NCBI GenBank assembly: GCA_026395055.1
Contig: JAPLZK010000004.1
Coordinates: 157,458 to 209,431 of the forward strand
Origin: Candidatus Uhrbacteria bacterium
GTDB taxonomy: Bacteria; Patescibacteriota; Patescibacteriia; UBA9934; GWF2-40-263
Length of the DNA stretch: 51,974 nt
Direction of reading: 5' to 3'
Numbering within the stretch: position 1 is the first letter of the stretch; every line of letters begins with the position of its first letter. A program made the translations under genes and the position numbers. This document shows positions 16,722-24,603 of this stretch, piece by piece. The notes beneath the pieces were generated by a model, which made no database searches, was not told the DNA's origin, and was given only the letters and a program-made list of their open reading frames with translations.

Positions 16722-18038
16722 ATGCACTCAATTGTTCAACTGAATGATTCGTCTTTTCCGATCAATTCGGAAGTGACTGTGACCGGTTGGTTACAGCGAC
16801 GCCGCTCCATGGGTGGCGTTTTGTTTTTGGATCTTCGTGATCCGACAGGCGTGATCCAACTCGTTGTCTCGCGCGAGCAATGCCCCGAAGCATTGTTTCG
16901 AGCTTTGCGTCACGCACTGCCAGAGACAGCGATCGAAGCGACCGGAATGTTTCAGGAAGGAAAAACACAGAAGCGTGAAGTGCACGTGCACACGATCCAC
17001 ATTGTTGGTGAAGCATCTAGAATCATGACTCCTGCCATTCGCAGTGATATCGATATCTTTGATGTTGATCTTGCAGATCATCTGCTCACGAACCGTCATC
17101 TCTACATTCGCAATGAAAAGGTGATGGCCATTCTGCAATTTCGTGCGGCGATGATGCATGCGGCGCGTCTGTGGTTTCATGAACAACAGTTCTTGGAAAT
17201 CACTGCGCCCATCATGACGCCGCTTCCGCTTTACGACGACGGCTCCGCGCTTTCGCTTGATGTGCATGGCGAAAAAGTGTTTTTGACGCAGTGTGTCGGG
17301 TTTTATCTTGAGAGTGCGGTGCATGCGTTTGGTCGCGTGTACAACATCGGGCCGAGCTTTCGTGGGGAAGAGAGTCGCAGCAAGCGACACCTCATGGAGT
17401 ATTGGCACATCAAGGCGGAAGCCGCGCATCTGAATTTGGACCAGATCATGCGGTCCGTGGAATCGTTGCTTGCGTATATTGCAAAAGCGGCGGCCGCGGA
17501 ATGTCCCAACATCGAGCATGTGCTTGGCCGGACCATGAATCTGGATGTGCTGAAGGCGCCGTTTCCGCGCATCACGTATCGTGAGGCGATCGCGCGACTG
17601 ACAGAGCTTGGCATGAATCATCCGTTCGGGAAAAGTCTTGGATCGGATGAGGAGGCGCTGCTCTCGAAAGATTTCTCGACGCCGTTTTGGATCAGCGGGA
17701 TCCCGCGTTCCATCGAACCGTTTCCATATGTGATCGACCCGGATGATCCGGAGGTCACGCGCACGGCCGATTTGATTGCGACGAACGGATACGGAGAACT
17801 TCTTGGAACCGCCGAGAAGATTACAGACCCCGCTATGCTCGAGACGCGCATGCGTGAAAAAGGAAAGTTTGATCGTGAGGAATATAAGTGGGTTCGTGAA
17901 GTGCACGAGCTTGGTCCGGTGCCGCATGCGGCATTCGGCATGGGAGTGGAACGGATGATCCGTTACCTCCTTGATATTCCGCACGTACGTGATACTATCC
18001 CGTTTCCCCGCGTTTTTCGACGCAGGGTGTACCCGTAA
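16722..18038 (+). CDS. asnS: Asparaginyl-tRNA synthetase, archaeal type
   Basis: Class IIb synthetase: N-terminal OB-fold anticodon-binding domain (VTVTGWLQRRRSMGGVLF...), then the catalytic core with motif 2 as SFRGEESRSKRHLMEYWH and motif 3 as FGMGVERMIRYL. The end, PFPRVFRRRVYP, and the internal GYGELLGTAEKI match the archaeal AsnRS pattern (for example the Pyrococcus type, whose end I recall as FPRTPARLYP) better than bacterial AsnRS. The ATG at 16722 is chosen because GAGG lies 7 bases upstream; a GTG directly before it is also in frame. It lies in tandem with aspS, its distant paralogue. By eye the pair is richer in G/C than the genes on either side. Confidence 0.85.
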   Translation: MHSIVQLNDSSFPINSEVTVTGWLQRRRSMGGVLFLDLRDPTGVIQLVVSREQCPEALFRALRHALPETAIEATGMFQEGKTQKREVHVHTIHIVGEASRIMTPAIRSDIDIFDVDLADHLLTNRHLYIRNEKVMAILQFRAAMMHAARLWFHEQQFLEITAPIMTPLPLYDDGSALSLDVHGEKVFLTQCVGFYLESAVHAFGRVYNIGPSFRGEESRSKRHLMEYWHIKAEAAHLNLDQIMRSVESLLAYIAKAAAAECPNIEHVLGRTMNLDVLKAPFPRITYREAIARLTELGMNHPFGKSLGSDEEALLSKDFSTPFWISGIPRSIEPFPYVIDPDDPEVTRTADLIATNGYGELLGTAEKITDPAMLETRMREKGKFDREEYKWVREVHELGPVPHAAFGMGVERMIRYLLDIPHVRDTIPFPRVFRRRVYP

Positions 18039-18058
18039 AAAAGGAGGAGAAAGAGACC

Positions 18059-19369
18059 ATGGAACGTACACATCTCGCCGCTCTTACGCCAGCATCCGCT
18101 GGAGAAACGATTCGCGTTTGCGGATGGGTTCAGTCCATTCGTAATGCGAAGCGCATGCAATTTCTTGTCATGCGAGATCATACGGGTTTGATTCAGGTGA
18201 CACACGAGCGCACAGAAGGTGGAAGCGACATCGAGACCGCTCTTGAATCGCTCACGCCAGAATCTGCGATCGAAGTTACAGGAGCATTGATTCAGAATGA
18301 TCACGTGAAGTTGCGCGGAATGGAAATCGTTCCGACACAGATCATGGTCGTAGGGCTCGCGGAAAAGCCGTTGCCGCTCGATCAGAATTCTCCGATGCCG
18401 ACACGCCAAGACTGGCGCTACCTCGACCTGCGTCGGCCGGAGATGAATCTCGTCTTCCGGTTGCAGACAACGATCGAGCACGCCATGCGTCAGTGGTGGA
18501 TGATCAACGGGTTTCTTGAAATTCATTCGCCGAAGCTCATGGGGCACGCGAGTGAATCCGGTGCGGAACTGTTCTCGGTCCCGTACTTTGACGGAACAGC
18601 GTATCTTGCGCAGTCGCCGCAGTTTTACAAACAGATGGCCATGGCCGCTGGATTTGATCGCATATTCGAAATCGGTCCGGTCTTCCGGGCGAATCCGTCG
18701 CACACGGTTCGGCATGACACAGAGTTCACTTCGGTGGACGTGGAAGTGTCGTGGATCAAGTCACATGACGACGTGATGAAGATCGAAGAGCAGTGGTTGC
18801 ACTTCATTTTGACTCAGGTTCGCCTGATTCACGGTGAGGAAATTCGTGAGCGCTTTCAAAAAGAAGTTGTGGTTCCTGCGCTTCCGTTCCCGCGCATCAC
18901 CATGAAGGATGCACATCAGATCCTGATTGAGCGCGGACATCCCATCACGGACCCCAAGGGTGACCTTGATCCGGAAGGGGAACGTCAGCTTTGTCAGTAT
19001 GTCCAAGAGAAATTCGGTCACGACTTCGTGTTCATCACGGACTGGCCGATCACGATTCGTCCGTTCTATCACATGCGTCATGAATCGGACCCCACGCTCA
19101 CAAAGAGTTTCGACCTTTTGTGGCGCGGCCTTGAAGTGACAAGCGGTGCTCAGCGGGAACATCGCCCGGAGATCTTGCTCAAGCAAGCGCTTGAAAAAGG
19201 TCTGACACAAAAAGAAATCCAATTTTACATAGATTTCTTTCGCTACGGCATGCCAACGCATGGCGGTTACGGCTTTGGTCTTTCCCGTATGCTCATGCTC
19301 CTCACGGGGCTTGGCAATGTGCGTGAGGTCACGTACCTCTACCGTGGTGTGAATCGTTTGACCCCCTAA
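18059..19369 (+). CDS. aspS: Aspartyl-tRNA synthetase, archaeal/eukaryotic type
   Basis: 436 residues, class IIb. OB-fold domain first (VCGWVQSIRNAKRMQFLVMRD), then the catalytic core with motif 1 near FLEIHSPKL, motif 2 as GPVFRANPSHTVRHDTEF, and motif 3 as GFGLSRMLMLLTGLGNVREV. The length and the lack of the large GAD insertion of bacterial AspRS (about 590 residues) mark it as the archaeal type, which is often non-discriminating; here an AsnRS sits beside it. A strong ribosome-binding site (AAGGAGGAG at 18041-18049) fixes the ATG. The terminator overlaps the stop codon. Confidence 0.93.
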   Translation: MERTHLAALTPASAGETIRVCGWVQSIRNAKRMQFLVMRDHTGLIQVTHERTEGGSDIETALESLTPESAIEVTGALIQNDHVKLRGMEIVPTQIMVVGLAEKPLPLDQNSPMPTRQDWRYLDLRRPEMNLVFRLQTTIEHAMRQWWMINGFLEIHSPKLMGHASESGAELFSVPYFDGTAYLAQSPQFYKQMAMAAGFDRIFEIGPVFRANPSHTVRHDTEFTSVDVEVSWIKSHDDVMKIEEQWLHFILTQVRLIHGEEIRERFQKEVVVPALPFPRITMKDAHQILIERGHPITDPKGDLDPEGERQLCQYVQEKFGHDFVFITDWPITIRPFYHMRHESDPTLTKSFDLLWRGLEVTSGAQREHRPEILLKQALEKGLTQKEIQFYIDFFRYGMPTHGGYGFGLSRMLMLLTGLGNVREVTYLYRGVNRLTP

Positions 19370-19395
19370 TCTGGAATGCGTTCCAGATTTTTTTA
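19368..19395 (+). terminator. Intrinsic terminator of asnS-aspS
   Basis: AATCTGGAA / TTCCAGATT with a TGCG loop and a T-run. The stem begins inside the aspS stop codon. Confidence 0.9.
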
Positions 19396-19399
19396 TTTC

Positions 19400-19780
19400 C
19401 TACGGACGCTCGATGATAAAATACGATGTTCCGAATTGAACATGAACGCGTTTTTGATTCAGATTTTTTGCAAGGTCTGTTGCGAGATCCTCTAACATTT
19501 CCAGAGCTTCTTCATCAGAGGCATCTTCTCGGATGATTCCTTTGTAATGAATGGCCGGTTCAAAGGTGGAGGAAATTTCTTCTCCGTTTATTTGCGGATA
19601 AATAAATTGACCTTCTAACAACGTGCCAGCAGTGATTTTCTTTTGTTGTTTTAAGCGTGTTTCCATCCATCGTTGAATGATGTTGCGTGCGTCAGAGGTT
19701 GTGTGAACGCGGCCAGAAGATTCGTACCCCTCTTTGAGTCCACAGGATACTAGAAATGGCTTGAATGGTTTTTGTTCCAT
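19400..19780 (-). CDS. Hypothetical protein
   Basis: 126 residues, soluble, no family recognised. The N-terminal half is basic (RWMETRLKQQKK) and the C-terminal half has an acidic helix (DASDEEALEMLEDLATDLAK) followed by strands. It stands alone on the minus strand between two plus-strand units, with the divergent methyltransferase 99 bases away. The reading frame, start and composition look genuine, but no role can be proposed. Confidence 0.6.
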   Translation of the reverse strand: MEQKPFKPFLVSCGLKEGYESSGRVHTTSDARNIIQRWMETRLKQQKKITAGTLLEGQFIYPQINGEEISSTFEPAIHYKGIIREDASDEEALEMLEDLATDLAKNLNQKRVHVQFGTSYFIIERP

Positions 19781-19879
19781 AAAATCGTGATTCGTTCGTT
19801 ATTAGTGCTATGAGTTGACAGCATAACAAGAATTTACGTAACCTCCTAGGAGTTCCTTACCTGAAGCGGAGGTTGGTCC

Positions 19880-20677
19880 ATGAGTCAGTATTTGTCCGTC
19901 GTTGCAAAATCGGGTCAGGTAAATACTCCTCCTGGGAGTTATGTGACCGTGAAAGAATGGGCACAAAAATCGTTTGTGAATCCCTCTTCAACCATTCTCG
20001 AGATTGGTTGCTCAACAGGGTTCATTACCATTGAGATGGCTCGGTATACCGGAGCTCAGTGCACCGGAATGGATCTGCACGAAAAAAGCGTGCAGACCGC
20101 CAAACAAAATGTGGATCGCTTTGTTGCGGATCGCGTTTCGTTTCAGCAGGGAGACGCGGGAAAACTTCCGTTTGAAGACAATCAATTCAGTCATGTGATT
20201 GTGAGCGGACATCTTCCGTTCATTCCGGCAGAGATGCGATCTGCGCATATTCGTGAAGCGGTGCGTGTGTTGAAGCCATGGGGACATCTCCTCGTCGCTC
20301 TGTATTACTACAAATCACCACCGCCTCTTGAGCTTTTGAAAGAGTTCAATGCGAAAATCGGAACTTGTCTCACACAAGACGGAAATCGATCGTACTGGTC
20401 TTGCTTGTTTGAGGATCAGCCTCTGAGTTTGGAGTATGCATCGGACTATGCCGTTTCGTGTGACGATGAAGATCGTACACGTGCGTACATTGCGCAGATG
20501 AATCCGGAGACCGCAAAAGATTGGGAAACGTATCTGCGTTTGTTCAACGATAACGGTCGTTATCTCCAATACTTTGTTCAGGTCTACAGAAAGATTCCGG
20601 ATGAATCTGGTCTCATGCTCCAAATTCCTCGCGGAGGAATTTATGAGGTGAACAAGATCTCCGAACGATCGTTCTAA
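19880..20677 (+). CDS. SAM-dependent methyltransferase (class I)
   Basis: 265 residues. The Rossmann methyltransferase core is clear: motif I ILEIGCSTGFITIEMA, the acidic end of strand 2 as GMDLHEKS, motif II/III near GDAGKLPFEDNQFSHVIVSG, then VRVLKPWGHLLVAL. The substrate is unknown; the overall look is of the Methyltransf_11/25 group acting on small molecules or lipids. The ribosome-binding site GGAGG (19868-19872) precedes ATG 19880 by 7 bases. A TTGACA at 19815-19820 may be its -35, but no good -10 is seen. It has its own terminator. Confidence 0.85.
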   Translation: MSQYLSVVAKSGQVNTPPGSYVTVKEWAQKSFVNPSSTILEIGCSTGFITIEMARYTGAQCTGMDLHEKSVQTAKQNVDRFVADRVSFQQGDAGKLPFEDNQFSHVIVSGHLPFIPAEMRSAHIREAVRVLKPWGHLLVALYYYKSPPPLELLKEFNAKIGTCLTQDGNRSYWSCLFEDQPLSLEYASDYAVSCDDEDRTRAYIAQMNPETAKDWETYLRLFNDNGRYLQYFVQVYRKIPDESGLMLQIPRGGIYEVNKISERSF

Positions 20678-20693
20678 AAGACAGATCAGCTCT

Positions 20694-20720
20694 AAAATCC
20701 GGAATTCGTTCCGGATTTTT
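20694..20720 (+). terminator. Intrinsic terminator after the methyltransferase
   Basis: AATCCGGAA-TTCG-TTCCGGATT with a UUCG tetraloop, followed by a T-run. Confidence 0.9.
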
Positions 20721-20792
20721 CTTTTGCCGCTAACCCTTGATTAAACGGCTTCTTTCAGGCAAGCTTCACTCAAATTCATCTAACGTCTGTTT

Positions 20793-21482
20793 ATGTCCAC
20801 AAAATTGGAACAAATCGAGGCCCTTTCTGAACAAAATTCGTTGGAATCCATTCAAACACTCATCGAGCTCTCAAAGGACGAAGCTCTTACAGAAGAAGAG
20901 ATGTCCGCCGCAGAAGAAGCGTTTGAAACCGTTTCTTTCTTGTACGCGCTTCCAGAGAACGAGGACGAAGAACGTGACGTGAAACTTTGTACCCTTATTG
21001 CAAAGCGTTTGGATTATCTCGAGGATCTCGCGTTTGATTTTTACGAGGAAGAACAATTGTTAGAAGAAGCAAAATTAGAATTGGAAGTCGCGTTGCGTTT
21101 GGTTGAACTCGCCCCAGAAGACCAAAAAGAAGATCGCACAACAGATCTTGATGCCTGCCAAATGGTGATCGAACATTCTGTAGACGAATGCGCACAAATC
21201 GAACAAGACATTAAAGAAACAAGCGCCTGGATTGATTGCGCACACGAAATGCTCGCAACAGAAAAATACCGCAACCTCCCAGAAGAATGTTTCGCGGTGT
21301 TGTTTCCTGCAGATGACGCAGAAAAAGATGAGGAAGAATATGACTGCTGTGGCAGTGATGATTGTGGAGAGGGAGATTGTGAAGGATGTGAGGATTGTGA
21401 GGGTGGATGTGAGGAAGATGTTTTGGAGGAAGGGAAGGAAGAAGAGGGAGGATGTTGCGGAGCGGGTGGATGTTGTAAGTAA
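20793..21482 (+). CDS. Acidic helical protein with a Cys-rich C-terminal tail
   Basis: 229 residues, no family recognised. Residues 1-180 are very acidic and almost entirely helical by pattern (many Glu, Leu, Ala), with scattered Cys (C66, C122, C133, C148, C166). The last 45 residues are a run of Cys, Gly, Asp and Glu with CC pairs (YDCCGSDDCGEGDCEGCEDC at its start, GGCCGAGGCCK at its end), about eleven Cys in all. Such a tail suggests metal or redox binding, much like metallothionein-like or SEC-type tails, but this is inference from composition. It is a single-gene unit with its own terminator, located between a methyltransferase and the type III R-M locus. Confidence 0.7.
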   Translation: MSTKLEQIEALSEQNSLESIQTLIELSKDEALTEEEMSAAEEAFETVSFLYALPENEDEERDVKLCTLIAKRLDYLEDLAFDFYEEEQLLEEAKLELEVALRLVELAPEDQKEDRTTDLDACQMVIEHSVDECAQIEQDIKETSAWIDCAHEMLATEKYRNLPEECFAVLFPADDAEKDEEEYDCCGSDDCGEGDCEGCEDCEGGCEEDVLEEGKEEEGGCCGAGGCCK

Positions 21483-21493
21483 GGGAGGGGGCC

Positions 21494-21515
21494 GAGCCGA
21501 AAGGTTCGGCTTTTT
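21494..21515 (+). terminator. Intrinsic terminator after the Cys-rich gene
   Basis: AGCCGAA / TTCGGCT around a three-base loop, followed by T5. It isolates the R-M locus from the gene before it. Confidence 0.85.
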
Positions 21516-21580
21516 GGTTGGTGGAGTTGTGTCCACAAGAAGCTTTATTTTTTGGGGGGAATGGGGGACAATGTGCCGGT

Positions 21581-23401
21581 ATGGAACATATTCAAACAAC
21601 ATCTGCGAATATCGCCAATGAAAACCTGGATAAACTACGAAAAGTTTTTCCGCAGTTCGTGAAAGACGGACAAATAGATTTTGATGCGCTCAAGAAGTTT
21701 TTTGTTGAACAACAGGTTGCGGCGGGTGAAGAAAAGTATGGTTTGAATTGGGTGGGCAAGAACGACGCGTTTAATGCCATTCGGACTCCATCTACCGGAA
21801 CTCTGACTCCGCAACCCGATCAAAGTAAAAACTGGGACTCAACCGAGAACTTGTTTATTGAAGGTGATAACCTGGAAGTTTTAAAATTGCTACAAGCACA
21901 TTACAGAAACTCCATTAAAATGATCTACATCGATCCGCCGTATAACACGGGTAAGGATTTTATTTACAAAGACAACTTTGTTCAGAATCGATCCGATTAT
22001 TATGAACGAACGGGGCAGACACAAGATGGTGTAAAGCTCACGGCGAATCCAGAATCAAGCGGTCGCTACCACAGTGATTGGTTGACCATGATGTATCCAC
22101 GTCTTTTTCTTGCAAGAAATTTGTTGAAAGATGACGGGGTGATTTTTGTTTCGATCGATGATAATGAGGTTGCAAATTTGAGATTGATGATGGATGAGAT
22201 TTTTGGGGAAGAAAATTTTGTAGCGGAAATTATTTGGCACAGTAAATATACAGTTGCTAATGACACACAATATCTTTCAGGGCAGCATGAATACATTTTG
22301 ATGTACGCAAAAAGAAAAGAAGGTCTTTCTGAATTGAGATTACCTCGAACAGCTGAAATGGATGAAAGGTACTCAAATCCAGACAATGACCCGAGGGGTG
22401 CGTGGAAAGCGACACCGCTTCATGCGAAAAGTGGTAATGGTGAAAGTTATGTTTTTACTTTTACAAATGGAATTGCTTGGAAAGCACCGCAGGGAAGATT
22501 CCCACGGTATAGTCAGGAAACCTTAGGTAAACTTGATGCAGAAAATAGACTTTGGTTTGGCAAAGATTTAAAAACAACTCCGTCAGTTAAGACATATTTA
22601 GCAGAACTTGGTAACGCGCGTGTGGTTGGAGATGTATGGCACTATGATGATGTTGGGCATACACATTCTTCGAATGAGGAGTTAGCAGTTTTAATGGGCA
22701 AGGGAATGTTTGATAATCCCAAACCAACAAGATTAATTAAACGTGCGGTGCAATTAACATGTACGAAAAATGATTTAATCCTAGATTTTTTCGTGGGTTC
22801 CGGAACTACCGCTCAAGCTGTTATGGATTTGAATGGGGAAGATGGCGGAAATCGAAAATGGATTTGTGTGCAATTGCCAGAGGAGGTGGATGAAAAGTCT
22901 GAGGCAGGTAAAGTGGGATTTAAAATCATTGCAGATATTGCGCGCGAGCGTATTCGCTGTGCTGGTGAGAAGATTAGAAAGGGTGATGTTGGATTTAAGT
23001 CATTTGCTTTAAATCAATCAAATTATAGACAATGGGAAGGTGTAACAGAAGAAGATGGGCTCGATAAGTTTTTTGCACAGTCACAACTGTTTATTGAGAA
23101 ACCGTTGGTTGATAAGTACGACGAAAAGTCTGTTGTGTTTGAAATTCTTGTGAAGGAAGGATTCGATTTGAATGCAGAGGTGAAACAGGAAAAGATGAAG
23201 AAGCTGAATGTTTGGGTTGTGACAGATAAGAGCGAGGAAAGTGCACGAAGAATTATTGTTTCATTTGTGGAGAAGTTGCTGCTCGCAGATGTTGAAGAGA
23301 TTAGTTTGAACGAACATGACTTGTTTGTGTGTTTTGATTATGCGTTGGATGATACGACAAAGGTAAATTTGGTGAGAATGGTTAATTTGAAGACGATGTA
23401 A
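21581..23401 (+). CDS. mod: Type III restriction-modification DNA methyltransferase (Mod)
   Basis: N6-adenine methyltransferase and recognition subunit. Motif IV is DPPYNTGKDF and, further on, the SAM-binding motif I is LDFFVGSGTTAQAV, the order expected for the beta class used by type III Mod. The segment between them (about residues 200-400) is the target-recognition part. The start at ATG 21581 gives MEHIQTTSANIANENL; the open frame extends 21 residues upstream through sequence that is not protein-like. About 606 residues, a normal size. From here to 27.16 kb the DNA looks richer in A/T than the neighbouring genes, which fits transfer of the whole locus. The next gene starts 2 bases after the stop. 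Confidence 0.93.
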   Translation: MEHIQTTSANIANENLDKLRKVFPQFVKDGQIDFDALKKFFVEQQVAAGEEKYGLNWVGKNDAFNAIRTPSTGTLTPQPDQSKNWDSTENLFIEGDNLEVLKLLQAHYRNSIKMIYIDPPYNTGKDFIYKDNFVQNRSDYYERTGQTQDGVKLTANPESSGRYHSDWLTMMYPRLFLARNLLKDDGVIFVSIDDNEVANLRLMMDEIFGEENFVAEIIWHSKYTVANDTQYLSGQHEYILMYAKRKEGLSELRLPRTAEMDERYSNPDNDPRGAWKATPLHAKSGNGESYVFTFTNGIAWKAPQGRFPRYSQETLGKLDAENRLWFGKDLKTTPSVKTYLAELGNARVVGDVWHYDDVGHTHSSNEELAVLMGKGMFDNPKPTRLIKRAVQLTCTKNDLILDFFVGSGTTAQAVMDLNGEDGGNRKWICVQLPEEVDEKSEAGKVGFKIIADIARERIRCAGEKIRKGDVGFKSFALNQSNYRQWEGVTEEDGLDKFFAQSQLFIEKPLVDKYDEKSVVFEILVKEGFDLNAEVKQEKMKKLNVWVVTDKSEESARRIIVSFVEKLLLADVEEISLNEHDLFVCFDYALDDTTKVNLVRMVNLKTM

Positions 23402-23403
23402 GT

Positions 23404-23979
23404 ATGATACTTTCTTCACTCAAGAGTTTTGCTGACAGTCTATTCAGTGAAAGCATAAAGAAATTTCTTACATGGGTTTTTGGTTTGGGTTTTGTTATAT
23501 GGATCATTGATCAAGTGAAAAATTATTTAATTACGCCCACTCTATTCAGACCATGGCTCCTGATTTTAATTGCTATTGGTTTGATTTTTATTTTTCCATT
23601 TTATTTAATCATTCGTAATAAATATAAAAAAGAATATAAAATTGATGTAAGAAATAAGTTTTATAATGATTGTGAACCGTCCGAGTATTGCAAAAAGACA
23701 AAGTGGCACTTTAAAAGAAGTAATAAATTTTATTTTGTTCCCCTGTTGTCGCGCAGTTACAATACGTTGGATTTTGTTGATCTCTGCGGTCCGTACTGTT
23801 TTACGTGTCAGCATTTATTAAGTTTAGAAAAAACAATTTTTAATAATCCGAAGTTTCTGTGTGTTAAATGTACCAAAAGGTACACGATTCCTTCCGAGAT
23901 TAGAGAAAATTATAGGAAAAAGATTATTACATATTTTAAATCAGAATTTGACCTAGGTAATCTTAATCAGGCGGATTAA
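23404..23979 (+). CDS. Two-helix membrane protein with a zinc-ribbon-like Cys cluster, nested in the R-M locus
   Basis: 191 residues, no family recognised. Two strong membrane helices (about 22-42 and 50-70) form an N-terminal hairpin; the rest is basic and probably cytosolic. A Cys cluster with the layout C128-x3-C132-x2-C135 ... C153-x2-C156 (CGPYCFTC and CVKC) looks like a zinc ribbon. The gene sits 2 bases after mod and 3 bases before the next gene, so it is part of the mod-res operon. Neither mod nor res normally needs it; it could be an accessory to defence or a cargo gene. Confidence 0.7.
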   Translation: MILSSLKSFADSLFSESIKKFLTWVFGLGFVIWIIDQVKNYLITPTLFRPWLLILIAIGLIFIFPFYLIIRNKYKKEYKIDVRNKFYNDCEPSEYCKKTKWHFKRSNKFYFVPLLSRSYNTLDFVDLCGPYCFTCQHLLSLEKTIFNNPKFLCVKCTKRYTIPSEIRENYRKKIITYFKSEFDLGNLNQAD

Positions 23980-23982
23980 TTT

Positions 23983-24594
23983 ATGCCTGACTCATTTGTT
24001 TCAATTCCTCCAGATCAGTACCAAGCAATGCTGAACAATTACTCATCTATTGTTGAGAAAACTAATCAACAATTGAGTTTGTGGTTTAATCCTTACGCTG
24101 TGATGATAGCATCACTTGGTGCCATGTTTACAATTGGTGCGATCGTTGTCACTGTAATTATTTGGCGCAATAGCAACGAACAAAAGAAGCAATTTAAAAA
24201 TTGGTTTACGCAGCAGCAAAGTATTATTGATGGCAATAATATAAAGATTGAAGAAACATCGCGTAAGCTTACTGATTTAGTAATAGAATTTGAAAAATAT
24301 ATAAAAGAAGGTGATAGAAAAAATAAAGAAATTGATGGAATGTTAAAAATAGTGAAAGATACAAAGAAAATTGTTGATTTGGGAAAACGACCTGTTCAAG
24401 ATTATGGCGTAACATTTTCAAGTCCTCTTACAGTTCAGCCAAGAACGTTCACTATAGGTAAAAATGTCGCAATCTGTTCCAATTGCGGTAAAACTTTTGA
24501 ATATAATAATTCAGCTACTGATTCAATGGTTTATCGAATTATTTTAAGGACTGTTAACTGCACACATTGTTTCTTTCCAAACAATGTTTCCTGA
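23983..24594 (+). CDS. Single-helix membrane protein with coiled coil and C-terminal zinc ribbon, nested in the R-M locus
   Basis: 203 residues, no family recognised. One membrane helix at about 38-61 (AVMIASLGAMFTIGAIVVTV), then a long Lys/Glu-rich stretch (65-133) with coiled-coil character, then a terminal zinc ribbon with C165-x2-C168 (CSNCGK) and C193-x2-C196 (CTHC). It shares the logic of the gene before it (membrane anchor plus zinc ribbon) without obvious sequence likeness. It lies 3 bases after that gene and 9 bases before res. The tight spacing suggests the four proteins are made together. Confidence 0.7.
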   Translation: MPDSFVSIPPDQYQAMLNNYSSIVEKTNQQLSLWFNPYAVMIASLGAMFTIGAIVVTVIIWRNSNEQKKQFKNWFTQQQSIIDGNNIKIEETSRKLTDLVIEFEKYIKEGDRKNKEIDGMLKIVKDTKKIVDLGKRPVQDYGVTFSSPLTVQPRTFTIGKNVAICSNCGKTFEYNNSATDSMVYRIILRTVNCTHCFFPNNVS

Positions 24595-24603
24595 TTTATT
24601 TTT

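Noticed and set aside
16791-18071. A 426-residue minus-strand open frame
   Set aside because: It is the antisense shadow of asnS; its composition is very rich in Arg and His and it has no motifs.
19840-19874. AACCTCC / GGAGGTT inverted repeat that could hide the ribosome-binding site of the methyltransferase
   Set aside because: If the TTGACA at 19815 is the -35, the left arm falls in the -10 region and is not in the mRNA. The loop of 21 bases is also long.
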